A DNA stretch of 36,900 nt from Bacteroidales bacterium UBA1077 (GTDB lineage: Bacteria > Bacteroidota > Bacteroidia > Bacteroidales > UBA932): assembly GCA_002314195.1 (NCBI GenBank), contig DCCQ01000025.1, positions 1 to 36,900 on the forward strand, written 5' to 3'. The notes beneath the pieces are model-generated. The model made no database searches and was not told the origin of the DNA. It saw nothing but the letters and a program-made list of their open reading frames with translations. A program made the position numbers and the translations under genes. Position 1 is the stretch's first letter. Each line of letters begins with the position of its first letter. Below, piece by piece: positions 1 to 9,303 of the stretch.

Positions 1-591
1 GTCGATGTGTTCTGCGACGAGGGTTTCTTCACTGTTTCCGAGACGGATCGCATCCTCACAGCCGGTGAGCGTCACGGTCTCATCCCGAAAATCCACGCCA
101 ACGAGCTGGCCTGTTCGGGCGGCGTGCAGGTGGCCGTGAGGCACAACGCCCTTTCTGTCGATCACCTTGAACGCACCACAGACGCGGAGATCGAGGCGTT
201 AAGGGACTCTCGCACAATGCCTACTATGCTTCCCGGCTCGTCTTTCTTCCTCGGAATCCCCTACGGCAGGGCCAAGGAATATGTCAGCGCAGGTCTCGGC
301 ATAGCCCTGGCCTCGGACTACAACCCCGGCTCCTCCCCTTCCGGTGACATGCGCTTCGTGATGGCCTTAGGCTGCATCAGAATGCGCCTCACCCCTGCCC
401 AGTCCTTCAACGCCTGCACTCTCAACTCCGCCTACGCGATGGGAGTCGCTGAGGACTTGGGCTCGATCACGCCAGGCAAACTCGCCAACCTCATCGTCAC
501 GACCCCCGTCCCGTCCCTCGCCTACATCCCGTACTGTCACCAGACCCCGTTCATCAGCAAGGTACTCCTCCGAGGCAAGTATATTTGCTGA
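1..591 (+). CDS. hutI: Imidazolonepropionase, C-terminal part (5' end outside the window)
   Basis: Cytosolic amidohydrolase of histidine degradation that opens 4-imidazolone-5-propionate to N-formimino-L-glutamate. The open frame runs from base 1 (no start visible) to TGA at 589-591, about 196 residues, so roughly the first half of a normal protein of about 410 residues is missing. Visible family features are a histidine-containing HANELACSGGVQ segment, an SVDHLE segment, and ASDYNPGSSPS, whose Asp is the usual metal ligand of the amidohydrolase fold. The C-terminus has the typical ITPGKLANLIV end of the family. It is followed by a hairpin at 625-656 and converges on the PUL. It looks like a housekeeping gene that marks the border of the accessory region. 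No other hut gene is visible. Confidence 0.9.
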   Translation, partial: VDVFCDEGFFTVSETDRILTAGERHGLIPKIHANELACSGGVQVAVRHNALSVDHLERTTDAEIEALRDSRTMPTMLPGSSFFLGIPYGRAKEYVSAGLGIALASDYNPGSSPSGDMRFVMALGCIRMRLTPAQSFNACTLNSAYAMGVAEDLGSITPGKLANLIVTTPVPSLAYIPYCHQTPFISKVLLRGKYIC

Positions 592-624
592 TAGCAGGAC
601 CTACGATAGACATCAACGACAACA

Positions 625-656
625 ACGGAAGCATTATCTCTCGAAAATGCTGCCGT
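625..656 (+). terminator. Hairpin downstream of hutI, candidate terminator
   Basis: Arms ACGG-A-AGCATT (625-635) and AATGCT-G-CCGT (646-656) pair over 10 of 11 positions, with one A/G mismatch and a 10-nt loop. It starts 33 bases after the hutI stop. The following bases (TTATTTC, 664-670) are only mildly T-rich, so it is not a textbook intrinsic terminator. It lies between convergent genes and could serve both strands. Confidence 0.4.
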
Positions 657-723
657 CGTGCGTTATTTCACCTTCGACAGGAGCAATAATAGATAGAGAT
701 TTGACCTGTCGTGTAAGGGAATG

Positions 724-2598
724 TTATCTGACAATTGGTTTGTCTTTCAACGTGCCGCCTTCATTGTAACGCTGGTTGTCCGGCAAGCCCTTCTTGTTCA
801 CACCTTCCTCCATCAACTCCTTCAACTCTTCCAGATGCGAACGGTAAACGCCACGCGGAAGAACGCCGTATTTCCTGCACAAAGATGCAGCCATGCCGAC
901 CACCTCACCCATCATTCCGGTCGTACGCATCACGCGGACCGTACCCAGAGCCACATGGGTAACACTAATGTCCCTGCCGGCCATGAACAGGTTGTCAACA
1001 TTGCGTGAATACAGACAACGGTAAGGAACCGCATACGGATAGATCAGAATGTGCTTCGTTACAGCTTTGAATTCATTTCCCGGAAAATATTCACTGTTAG
1101 TCGGATCAGGCCAATGCAGGTCGATACTCCACGTAGTGGTGAAAGACGCGTCTTCATGAAACACGTTTTTCACGATGTCATCTTCCTTCAGAATATAGTC
1201 GCCCAGCAGACGGCGTGACTCACGCTTGCCGGCCACATAAGCCACCCAACCTAATTTACGGTTCTTATACTGATTGTTCCCCTTCAGGTGATTCTTCAGA
1301 TAACTCCAGTTTGAATAGACGACCAACATTCCATAATCACGTATGCGTTCGAAATCCTTGATCTGGTCCAAGTTCATGCCTGTCTCCCAGGTCCATTCTC
1401 CCATCGTCACCTTTTCACAATTCTTGTCATCAAACTCAACCCCATAACTGAACTCCGGGAAGCGGCTCTGTTTCTTGTCCTCCACGGAATACCACTGGAC
1501 GGAAGAGCCCATCGTCATCTTGTCAGCTTTCTCGGGCGCGATGCTTTCTCCATACTCATCGCGGCCTTCTCGTCCCATAAGGAAGTCTGCCCCGGCAAGA
1601 TAACCTATCGTGCCGTCTCCCGTGCAATCCGAAAAGAGGGGTGCCTCGAATTTTAATTCCTGACCGTTTTCGATATGTTTGACTATCACCGAGCTGATCC
1701 TGTCGCCTTCCTTCGTCACCCTTATCGCGCGATAGTTCAGAAAAAGGGACACATTCTTTTCACCGGAGAGCCAGTCCAATTTCTTCTGGTCTTCGTAATA
1801 CTCGGCCGGTTTCGCGTTTCCGCCTTTTCCCGGGCCGAATTCTTTTTGCAGACCACCTAATTCCTTATAAGTCCCCACATCGATACGACCGCCCAGATGC
1901 ACTCGTATCTCAGAGCTGTTGTTGCCTCCGATGACAGGACGATCATTGATCAAAGCCACCTTGCATCCCAGGCGGGCGGCTGACACCGCGGCGCTCATAC
2001 CGGCAATACCAGCCCCCACTACCACCAGATCATATTTGCCGGCGACCTGGGGCTCATCCGGCAGTCCGAGCGCCTTACGGCGGAACACCTCCAGCTCCTT
2101 AATGTCCGAAGGAGGTGTACTGCCAGCCTCAGTGGTAAAGTAAACAGCATCGCAACGCCCGTCAAATCCTGTCAGGTCGTGCAACCGGACCACTGTCCTG
2201 AGACTTTTCACGGACACTTTTCCGGCTGCCTGCCATATCCATCCAGAACCTTCAGCGCCCAACGTGAAACTCATCCTTTTACCACCGACCGACAAACTGA
2301 ACTTACCAGGTCCTTCACCCTTTTTCCATGGGGAAGTCCAATTATAGGTACGGACATAGACATGATACTCCCCTTTTTCAGGAAAAGTGACCTCTGTGGA
2401 GGCATCCTCGACCGGCACCCCCATTCCGTGCGCAAGAAGGTAAGGAGATCCCATCAGATCCATAAACTGCTGGTCAACCTTCCAGCCTCCTTTATTTCTG
2501 AAACTCTCCGCCTCGACAAAAAGGTCGGCCGCACGGCTTGTTCCCAAGCTCGCCAAGAAAGCCAATGTTATAATCAAACTATTCTTCATAATATTCAT
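724..2598 (-). CDS. Exported FAD-dependent oxidoreductase with N-terminal beta-sandwich domain
   Basis: Family FAD_oxidored (PF12831 type), 624 residues from the chosen start. A Sec signal peptide (MNIMKNSLIITLAFLASLG...A) leads into a beta-rich domain (about 26-170) that looks like a carbohydrate-binding sandwich. The Rossmann FAD-binding motif VVGAGIAG follows near residues 193-200, a second FAD-contact segment DCTGDGTIG near 324-332, and a C-terminal GRDIS...ALGTVRVMRT segment near 541-558. The substrate is unknown; relatives occur in PULs and may oxidise sugars. There is no twin-arginine motif, so FAD would have to be bound outside the cytoplasm. The start at 2598 sits in an ATATGAATATT context like that of susD; in-frame ATGs at 2628 and 2631 are alternatives. 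It is the last gene of the PUL, about 130 bases after the preceding GH2. Confidence 0.8.
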   Translation of the reverse strand: MNIMKNSLIITLAFLASLGTSRAADLFVEAESFRNKGGWKVDQQFMDLMGSPYLLAHGMGVPVEDASTEVTFPEKGEYHVYVRTYNWTSPWKKGEGPGKFSLSVGGKRMSFTLGAEGSGWIWQAAGKVSVKSLRTVVRLHDLTGFDGRCDAVYFTTEAGSTPPSDIKELEVFRRKALGLPDEPQVAGKYDLVVVGAGIAGMSAAVSAARLGCKVALINDRPVIGGNNSSEIRVHLGGRIDVGTYKELGGLQKEFGPGKGGNAKPAEYYEDQKKLDWLSGEKNVSLFLNYRAIRVTKEGDRISSVIVKHIENGQELKFEAPLFSDCTGDGTIGYLAGADFLMGREGRDEYGESIAPEKADKMTMGSSVQWYSVEDKKQSRFPEFSYGVEFDDKNCEKVTMGEWTWETGMNLDQIKDFERIRDYGMLVVYSNWSYLKNHLKGNNQYKNRKLGWVAYVAGKRESRRLLGDYILKEDDIVKNVFHEDASFTTTWSIDLHWPDPTNSEYFPGNEFKAVTKHILIYPYAVPYRCLYSRNVDNLFMAGRDISVTHVALGTVRVMRTTGMMGEVVGMAASLCRKYGVLPRGVYRSHLEELKELMEEGVNKKGLPDNQRYNEGGTLKDKPIVR

Positions 2599-2730
2599 AT
2601 TACTACGTATCGCGGCAAATACCTTCATCATAAAAACCATTCAGAAGCTGTTTTGTTGATCTTATCCTCGCGCACCTTCTGCGTGCTGATGGTGCGAAAT
2701 TCCATATAATTCGTTTCGAAGTCAGACGGT

Positions 2731-5232
2731 CTATAGCTCCAGCGTGGCGGATTTCAGGCCTTTGGCCTTGACGGTCAATCTGGCGGGGCCTTCAACTCCG
2801 GATCGGGAGCGGACTATCACGGTGAGTTTTCCGGAGAAAAGGTGCATATGAGGCAAGTGAAACAATTCCAGAGAACACGGATCGCCATTGGCTATGGCAC
2901 GGAACTCTCCGGCTCCGGAAACGGAGGCGAAGACCTCTCGGGTGTCGGTCGGGACAACGTTGCCATCCTTGTCAACCACACTTACGGTCACGTAGGCCAG
3001 ATCCTCGCCGTCACGTGCGATAGAGTCTCTGTCGCATTCAAGACGAAGCGCATAAGGCTTGCCGGCGGTACGGACGGATTCGGAAGCGACCGCATTGCCT
3101 TCGGCATCATAGGCCACAACCTTTACCTCTCCACGACGATATACCACATCGTTCCACATCAGACGGTAGCGTCCCTCGACACTCTCGTCCTGCAATCCTT
3201 CGCAAGGATGATCCGGGACGGCCTTCGAGCGACGCCCCATCGAAACGCCGTTCACAAACAACTCAACCTCTGGCCAAGATGTGTACACATAGACAGGAGT
3301 GACCTGACCCTCGCGGCCTGGCCACGTCCAATGCGGCACGATGTGCAGTGTAGGGCTGTCAGTGTTCCAAACACTTCTGTAAAGCCAGTATCTGTCCTTC
3401 GGAATAGATGCGAGGTCTATTATTCCGAACATCGAGCTGTGATTAGGCCACGAATCAGTGTCATAAGGACTTGGCTCACCAAGATAATCGAAACCGGTCC
3501 AGACAAACTGGCCGAGAGTCCACGGATAGTCATCGGCCAAGGCGAAATCCACATCCGGGATATTCGACCAGTTGCAGGCCTCCATATCGTAGCCTGACGA
3601 CTGATGATCCTTATGCTTGACTCCGAAAGCCCTCTCCACTGGGAAATGATATACACCTCTGGAACTGACCGCGGATGCTGTCTCAGAGCCGAGAACAAGT
3701 CCTTGCGGCAACCTCTCATAGCACTCCTTGTAACGGAAGGTGCGATAGTTTATTCCCGGAATATCCAACAACGCCGCGAAACCGTTCGTAAGCACACAAC
3801 TGACCTGATCCATTCCGCAGGTCACAGGTCTTGTCGGATCCTCACGATGACATATTCCCTGAAGGAAAGACGCCGTCTTGTAGCCCGTCGGGCTGCACTG
3901 GGACGGAACCTCGTTGCCAATGCTCCACATCACCACCGCCGGGGAGTTCCGGAACGAATGAAGCATATTCATCATATCACGCTCAGCCCATTCATCGAAA
4001 AACCTGTGGTAGCCGTTCTGGCACTTGGCGTCATTCCACTCATCGAACGGCTCGACCATCACCATAAAGCCCATCTCGTCGCAAAGGCTGACAAGCTCAG
4101 GAGCAGGAATATTATGGGATGTCCGGACAGCGTCACAGCCCATATTCTTCAGCAGATCAAGTTGGTGCCTCAACGCCGGAACACTTATGGCGGCACCGAG
4201 CGGCCCGAGGTCGTGGTGGTTGCATACACCCTTGAACTTACGGTGTACACCATTAAGGTAGAATCCCTTCTCCGGGATGAACTCGATGGAACGGATGCCG
4301 AAACGTGTCTCGTACTCATCCGTCACCTTTCCGCCAACGACGATTCTGGTCAATGCCTTATAAAGATGCGGATGCTCAGGAGACCAAAGCTTCGGTGAAT
4401 CCACGGAAAATTTCTGAATATGCTTGTCGCCTTTGTGGTACAATGACACGGAACGCCTGGAAGCCACCTTATTTCCATCCGGAGAGAAAATGTCGGTAAT
4501 ATATTCAATGCCAACATTGTCCAGATCCGACTCCACCGTGATGTCAAGGGATACGGAAGCCAAATCCTCACTCACAAAAGGAGTCGTCACGAACGTGCCC
4601 CACACAGGAATATGAGCTTTGGGAGAGGTGCAGATGAGATGCACATTCCGATAAAGCCCGGCACCCGGATACCATCTTGAGGAAGACGGAAGATTCTCCA
4701 GTCTGACAGCCAGCACATTGGTTCCGTCAGCATTCAGGTATGGGGTCACATCACAGTGGAAAGGGCTGTAGCCATAAGGCCAGAAACAGACCTCATTCCC
4801 ATTCACATACACCCTGGCCTCACTCATCGCCCCGTCAAACAACAGCTCGGCATTCACACCCTTAGGCACGGAGAACTCTGTCCTGTACCATCCGACACCA
4901 ACATACGGCAGGCCACCGGTACGTCCGGTCTTCAATGTGGCCTTGGTCTCCATATTCTGAGTGACCCGCACGGTCTGGAGGTCATTCTCGACACTGAAAG
5001 GCCCGGTTATGGCCCAGTCGTGAGGGACACAGACCGTCTCCCAGGCCGAGTCATCGAACGTCACGGCGGAAGCGCCTTCAACCTCGCCGAGATGAAAACG
5101 CCATCCCGACTTCAGGCTAACCTCACTTCTGACGGAAGAAGGTGCGTCCACGAAAGTCGGTGCTGCGTACAGACAGGACGAAACAAGAAGCAATCCAGCC
5201 ACAGTAAGCATTACTGAAATTCTCGAAAACAT
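2731..5232 (-). CDS. GH2 family beta-galactosidase-like lipoprotein
   Basis: 833 residues. The signal peptide ends in a lipobox-like LVSSC, so Cys20 is probably lipidated. Domain order: GH2 sugar-binding jelly roll (about 40-205), Ig-like domain (about 215-315), TIM barrel (about 320-605), then C-terminal Ig-like domains of the DUF4982/GH2-C type. The acid/base is Glu441 in WSIGNE and the nucleophile is Glu517 in LGSETA. The likely reaction is removal of non-reducing beta-linked galactose, although other GH2 specificities with this layout cannot be excluded. The chosen ATG at 5232 lies one base after the stop of the GH3 gene, a TAA-T-ATG junction like the susC/susD one. An ATG at 5244 would overlap the upstream stop by 11 bases. 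Confidence 0.85.
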   Translation of the reverse strand: MFSRISVMLTVAGLLLVSSCLYAAPTFVDAPSSVRSEVSLKSGWRFHLGEVEGASAVTFDDSAWETVCVPHDWAITGPFSVENDLQTVRVTQNMETKATLKTGRTGGLPYVGVGWYRTEFSVPKGVNAELLFDGAMSEARVYVNGNEVCFWPYGYSPFHCDVTPYLNADGTNVLAVRLENLPSSSRWYPGAGLYRNVHLICTSPKAHIPVWGTFVTTPFVSEDLASVSLDITVESDLDNVGIEYITDIFSPDGNKVASRRSVSLYHKGDKHIQKFSVDSPKLWSPEHPHLYKALTRIVVGGKVTDEYETRFGIRSIEFIPEKGFYLNGVHRKFKGVCNHHDLGPLGAAISVPALRHQLDLLKNMGCDAVRTSHNIPAPELVSLCDEMGFMVMVEPFDEWNDAKCQNGYHRFFDEWAERDMMNMLHSFRNSPAVVMWSIGNEVPSQCSPTGYKTASFLQGICHREDPTRPVTCGMDQVSCVLTNGFAALLDIPGINYRTFRYKECYERLPQGLVLGSETASAVSSRGVYHFPVERAFGVKHKDHQSSGYDMEACNWSNIPDVDFALADDYPWTLGQFVWTGFDYLGEPSPYDTDSWPNHSSMFGIIDLASIPKDRYWLYRSVWNTDSPTLHIVPHWTWPGREGQVTPVYVYTSWPEVELFVNGVSMGRRSKAVPDHPCEGLQDESVEGRYRLMWNDVVYRRGEVKVVAYDAEGNAVASESVRTAGKPYALRLECDRDSIARDGEDLAYVTVSVVDKDGNVVPTDTREVFASVSGAGEFRAIANGDPCSLELFHLPHMHLFSGKLTVIVRSRSGVEGPARLTVKAKGLKSATLEL

Positions 5233-5233
5233 A

Positions 5234-7450
5234 TTATTCAACATTCAAAATAGCCTTACTACCCTTTACAATAATGTGATACTCCCCGTCTTCAAGGAAT
5301 CTTTCACCGTTTCTGTCCACAAAAGACAGATCCCTGCAAGGCTCAATCTCGAAGGTGAACGTCCTTGACTCCCCGGCCTTCAGCATTACCTTCTCAAAAT
5401 GTTTCAATTCCCTGACAGGACGGGTAATGGAGCAGACAGGGTCGCAGATGTACCATTGCACAGTTTCCTTTCCGTCCACCTCGCTTGTGTTCTTTACTGT
5501 GACAGAAGCCGTGACCTTGCCGTCTTTCGCGACCCTGTCGGAAGACAATGTCACAGGTGAATATTCAAATGTGCTGTAGCTCAAGCCGTAGCCGAATTCA
5601 TACATAGGCTCTATCTGAATATCCTTGTACCATCCCTGGGTTCCCCGGCGAGCCGGATTACGATGATTGTAGTAAATAGGAATCTGTCCAGTGGTGTAAG
5701 GGAATGTCATCGGAAGGCGGCCGGAAGGGTTGTACCTGCCGCTGAGGATTCCGGCCACGGCCTTCCCGGCTGTCGTGCCAGGCATCCAGATCTCCACAAG
5801 AGCGTCAGACATAGGGGCGATCCTAGATAGATCAATCGGTCTTCCGCTTGCAATCAACACAACTACAGGCTTTCCGACAGCCTTCACCCGTCTAAGGAGA
5901 TCCTCCTGAACCCGCGGCAACGCGATTGAAGATCTCGAACAGTTCTCGCCGCTCCATTTGGTTTTCTCACCAAGACAAAGCACAACGACATCCGCAGACT
6001 TGGCGGCCTCCACGGCTGAGGATACCGAAGCCTCGTCCGTCTCCTCAATCCGGCAACCAGGAACGCTTGTTATTTCAGCCGAGCCGAATTCCGCCTTCAT
6101 TCCCGAGAGGATGGAGATGACCTCCGAATCACGTCCACGTGCCACCCAGTTGCCGATAAGTTCACCCTGTGTGTCAGCCAAAGGTCCTATGAGGGCAATC
6201 CTGGAAACATTCTTTATAGGAAGAAGCGAATGGTCATTCTTCAGAAGAACCATCGTCTCCTGGGCGAGACTCTCGGCGTTGGCAAGTGCCTCCGGTTGAA
6301 GATAGATCTCGCTTTCAGGCCTTACCTCTGTGTAAGGACGCTCGAAAAGGCCGAGTCTGAACTTCATCCTAAGCACCCTCCGGACACTCTCGTCAACTGT
6401 CTCCAAACTTACACGCCCGTCCTCGATCAGTTTCGCAAGATGAGTCCTGTACAGATTGTCCATCATATCCATATCAATCCCGGCGTTTATGGCCTTCTCC
6501 GCCGCCTCATAGCCATCCTTGGCGGCACCTTGGTTTGTAAGCTGTATGATGGCGTCCCAGTCGGACACGATCATTCCGTCCCAATTCCATCTCTTTTTCA
6601 GAACATCCGTCATCGTGTACTTATTGGCGGAAGCCGGCACACCACTGATATTATTGAACGCACTCATCACAGATGCCGCACCGGCCTCGACTCCGGCATA
6701 GAACGATGGCAGGTATGTATCCCATAACGACTGATCCGAAATCTCGGTGTACACGTAATCCCGGCCAGCCTCCGATGCGCCATAGCCTACAAAGTGCTTC
6801 AAACACGCGGCGATGTTTCCCTCCGCCGACAAGTCCTCGCCCTGATAGCCACGGACAGCAGCCCGGCAGAATACCGATGTCAGGTACGGATCCTCTCCAT
6901 AGCCTTCCATCACACGTCCCCACCTCGGGTCACGGGCGATGTCGACCATCGGGGAGAATGTCCAGTCCACTCCGCAATAAAAAGCCTCTTTTCCGGCATC
7001 GTGGCTTACGGTCTCAACCAAAGACGGATTCCAGCTTGCGGCCTGCGCAAGAGGTACAGGGGCCATAGTGCGGTACCCGTGGATGACATCGTGGCCGAAA
7101 AGCATAGGGATGCCAAGCCTTGTCTCCTCCATACATCTCTTCTGCATCATATTCCGCAGGTTGGCATCGTCCGAGAAATAAATCACGGACCCTGCCTCCG
7201 CAGGCACGGCTCCGACCATCTCCCGAAGGTTGTTGTCCACCGTGTTCCGCCCCAGCGTGTACTGGTTGAGCTGCATTATCTTCTCCTCCAATGTCATACG
7301 GGAAAGAAGATCCTCAACACGCTTCTCGACAGGAGCCGAAGCGTCCTTGTACAGCGGTGAGACGTTCTTCTTCACACGGGCATCGGTCGGCATGGCCACC
7401 GATGTCATCAAAGCGGCAGCCAAAATCAATGATAGTTTCCTATTTTTCAT
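5234..7450 (-). CDS. GH3 family beta-glucosidase/beta-xylosidase (BglX type)
   Basis: 738 residues, normal for BglX-type GH3 enzymes. A signal peptide without lipobox (MKNRKLSLILAAALMTSVA) implies a periplasmic location. The first barrel domain contains KHFVGYG and the nucleophile Asp297 in MIVSDWDA. The second domain contains LCLGEKTKWSGEN, where the Glu of SGEN is the probable acid/base. A fibronectin III-like domain ends the protein. It is expected to release terminal beta-linked glucose or xylose from oligosaccharides. The long upstream extension of the frame begins with TTG inside the GH2 gene, so a start at 7450 (or 7453) is preferred. This overlaps the GH2 stop (7440-7442) and suggests translational coupling. 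Confidence 0.9.
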   Translation of the reverse strand: MKNRKLSLILAAALMTSVAMPTDARVKKNVSPLYKDASAPVEKRVEDLLSRMTLEEKIMQLNQYTLGRNTVDNNLREMVGAVPAEAGSVIYFSDDANLRNMMQKRCMEETRLGIPMLFGHDVIHGYRTMAPVPLAQAASWNPSLVETVSHDAGKEAFYCGVDWTFSPMVDIARDPRWGRVMEGYGEDPYLTSVFCRAAVRGYQGEDLSAEGNIAACLKHFVGYGASEAGRDYVYTEISDQSLWDTYLPSFYAGVEAGAASVMSAFNNISGVPASANKYTMTDVLKKRWNWDGMIVSDWDAIIQLTNQGAAKDGYEAAEKAINAGIDMDMMDNLYRTHLAKLIEDGRVSLETVDESVRRVLRMKFRLGLFERPYTEVRPESEIYLQPEALANAESLAQETMVLLKNDHSLLPIKNVSRIALIGPLADTQGELIGNWVARGRDSEVISILSGMKAEFGSAEITSVPGCRIEETDEASVSSAVEAAKSADVVVLCLGEKTKWSGENCSRSSIALPRVQEDLLRRVKAVGKPVVVLIASGRPIDLSRIAPMSDALVEIWMPGTTAGKAVAGILSGRYNPSGRLPMTFPYTTGQIPIYYNHRNPARRGTQGWYKDIQIEPMYEFGYGLSYSTFEYSPVTLSSDRVAKDGKVTASVTVKNTSEVDGKETVQWYICDPVCSITRPVRELKHFEKVMLKAGESRTFTFEIEPCRDLSFVDRNGERFLEDGEYHIIVKGSKAILNVE

Positions 7451-9299
7451 CATAAATATGTTTTTTCTCATTGTAGTAATCACGCATAATGTACCAGGCC
7501 TGTTTTCTCTGCCCTTTGTCAGAGACCAGTCCCTTTCTGTTCCAGCCATCCTGATTGGTAGGATGGAAGCGGAACGGAGAACGGAAATCAAAAAGAATCC
7601 ACGGAGACACACCTGCAAGGTTCGGTATCAAGTCGAACATCTTCAAGTTCTTACGGTATTGATCCGCCTGAAACTTCTCACTCCACGAACTGGCCCGGCC
7701 GGAGTCACCGTGCTGTCCGAACTGAGCCTCACAACCGAACTCGGAAATGATCACCGGCTTGCCTGGAGCCACCTTCCACCGACATTCCGACGGATCGGCC
7801 GGCCACGGAGCATACCACCCCATATATTTGTTGAACGAGACGACATCGAGGTCTTCCACGAAATCATCCTCAATCCGGAACTCACCATATTCCTTTTTGA
7901 AATAGACATTGTCGAAGGCGGCGGTATAGAGTCTTGTCGAGTCCACACTCCTTCCGAATGCCAGTTCCCTGCGCAAAAAAGCATTCCTTGCCGGAGACGG
8001 GCGGGTCTCGTTGGCGACACCCCAGAAACCGACCGCACAGCGGTTCTTGTCCCGGTACAGCATCTCGGAGAACATACGAAGAGCCTTGTCCATAGTGGCG
8101 GCGTTCTCGAAATCGATGCCCTGCCATACAGGTATCTCCTGCCAAAGAATGATCCCCATCCTTTCCGCCATTCTGACAATATATTCATTCTGAGGGTAGT
8201 GCGCCAGACGCACCATATTGACTCCCAAAGCCTTCGCCTCGGAAAGAAGCATACTTGCATCCGCTTCTGAATATGCCCGGCCCATTCGCTGCGGAATCTC
8301 CTCGTGAAACGAGACGCAGCACATAAACATCGGCTTCCCGTTCACAAGGATGCGTGTCCCGTCAACGGTGATATTCCTGAAACCGATCTGTTCCGACACC
8401 GCATCCTCCTCTGCGGAAGAACATCCATTGCTGTACGCCAGCCTGACATCATACAGTTTAGGCGAGTCCGGACTCCATCTCTGAAGCTTCCTGACCCGGA
8501 AAGATGTTTCCCCATAGCCATCCTTATCCAAGGATATGACTTTGGAAACCTTCAGTTCAGGAATGGAGACCGTGACGGACGAACCGGCGGGAACCTGTGA
8601 CGACATCCGCACATTCGCATTGATCACGTCAGGGGCGTTCTTGTCCAACTGTACCATATAGTCCTTGATGTAGGTGTCCGGGACAGACACAAGCATCACG
8701 TCACGGGTGATTCCGCCATAGTTCCACCAGTCAAACGACATCGCAGGTATGGCATCGACACTTCTTCGGTTGTTCACCTCCACGGTCAAAAAATTATCCC
8801 CCTCGACCACATCGCCGGTAACCTCAACCTGAAACGGAGTGAAACCTCCTTCGTGAGAGGCTATCTTCTTCCCGTTGAGATAGATCGAACACCGATAACT
8901 CACCGCACCGAAATAGAGATAGAGCCGGTGTCCGGACGAAATCTTTCCGGTCTCAAAATGCCTTGCATACCATACGGTACCCTCATAGTACTGAAGCTGC
9001 GGCAGCTGGCTGTTGAAATCGCCTGGAACATCAAGACGAAGTCCGTTGTCGAATGAATATTCAAAAAATTCCTCCGGTTTTTCAGGCTTGCGGTTCTCCC
9101 AGACCCTCTTACCGCGCCCTTGATCATAAAGGTCAATTATCGCGTCCCACTTTCCGTTAAGAAGCGTGTAGTCACGTCCATAGACATTGACCATCAGATC
9201 GGGAGACCCATAGTCCTCCTTGTCCCCAGCATTAAGCGGCAGAGTCACCGCAAAGACAACGGCAAGAGTCAGCAGTTTAGACAATGCGTTAATTCTCAT
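7440..9299 (-). CDS. GH2 family enzyme, probable beta-glucuronidase
   Basis: 619 residues, the length of bacterial beta-glucuronidases. A cleavable signal peptide (ends ...VTLPLNAG) puts it in the periplasm. Domain order: jelly roll (about 35-205), Ig-like (about 210-310), TIM barrel (315-619). The acid/base is Glu431 in GVANET and the nucleophile is Glu520 in IISEFG. Two glucuronidase hallmarks are visible: WILFDFRSP (567-575), and Asn587-Arg-Lys589-Gly, which fits the N-x-K-G motif that contacts the glucuronate carboxylate in known GUS enzymes. It should remove terminal beta-glucuronic acid, though related GH2 enzymes with other uronic acid targets also exist. It starts 4 bases after the GH36 stop. 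Confidence 0.85.
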   Translation of the reverse strand: MRINALSKLLTLAVVFAVTLPLNAGDKEDYGSPDLMVNVYGRDYTLLNGKWDAIIDLYDQGRGKRVWENRKPEKPEEFFEYSFDNGLRLDVPGDFNSQLPQLQYYEGTVWYARHFETGKISSGHRLYLYFGAVSYRCSIYLNGKKIASHEGGFTPFQVEVTGDVVEGDNFLTVEVNNRRSVDAIPAMSFDWWNYGGITRDVMLVSVPDTYIKDYMVQLDKNAPDVINANVRMSSQVPAGSSVTVSIPELKVSKVISLDKDGYGETSFRVRKLQRWSPDSPKLYDVRLAYSNGCSSAEEDAVSEQIGFRNITVDGTRILVNGKPMFMCCVSFHEEIPQRMGRAYSEADASMLLSEAKALGVNMVRLAHYPQNEYIVRMAERMGIILWQEIPVWQGIDFENAATMDKALRMFSEMLYRDKNRCAVGFWGVANETRPSPARNAFLRRELAFGRSVDSTRLYTAAFDNVYFKKEYGEFRIEDDFVEDLDVVSFNKYMGWYAPWPADPSECRWKVAPGKPVIISEFGCEAQFGQHGDSGRASSWSEKFQADQYRKNLKMFDLIPNLAGVSPWILFDFRSPFRFHPTNQDGWNRKGLVSDKGQRKQAWYIMRDYYNEKKHIYDEK

Positions 9300-9303
9300 A
9301 TTC

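Noticed and set aside
675..711. Inverted repeat CGACAGG/CCTGTCG with a 23-nt loop downstream of the FAD gene
   Set aside because: Arms are short, the loop is long and no T-run follows on either strand; the hairpin at 625-656 is a better terminator candidate.
7451..7618. N-terminal extension of the GH3 protein to position 7618
   Set aside because: It would start at TTG inside the GH2 coding sequence, while a normal signal peptide begins at 7450.
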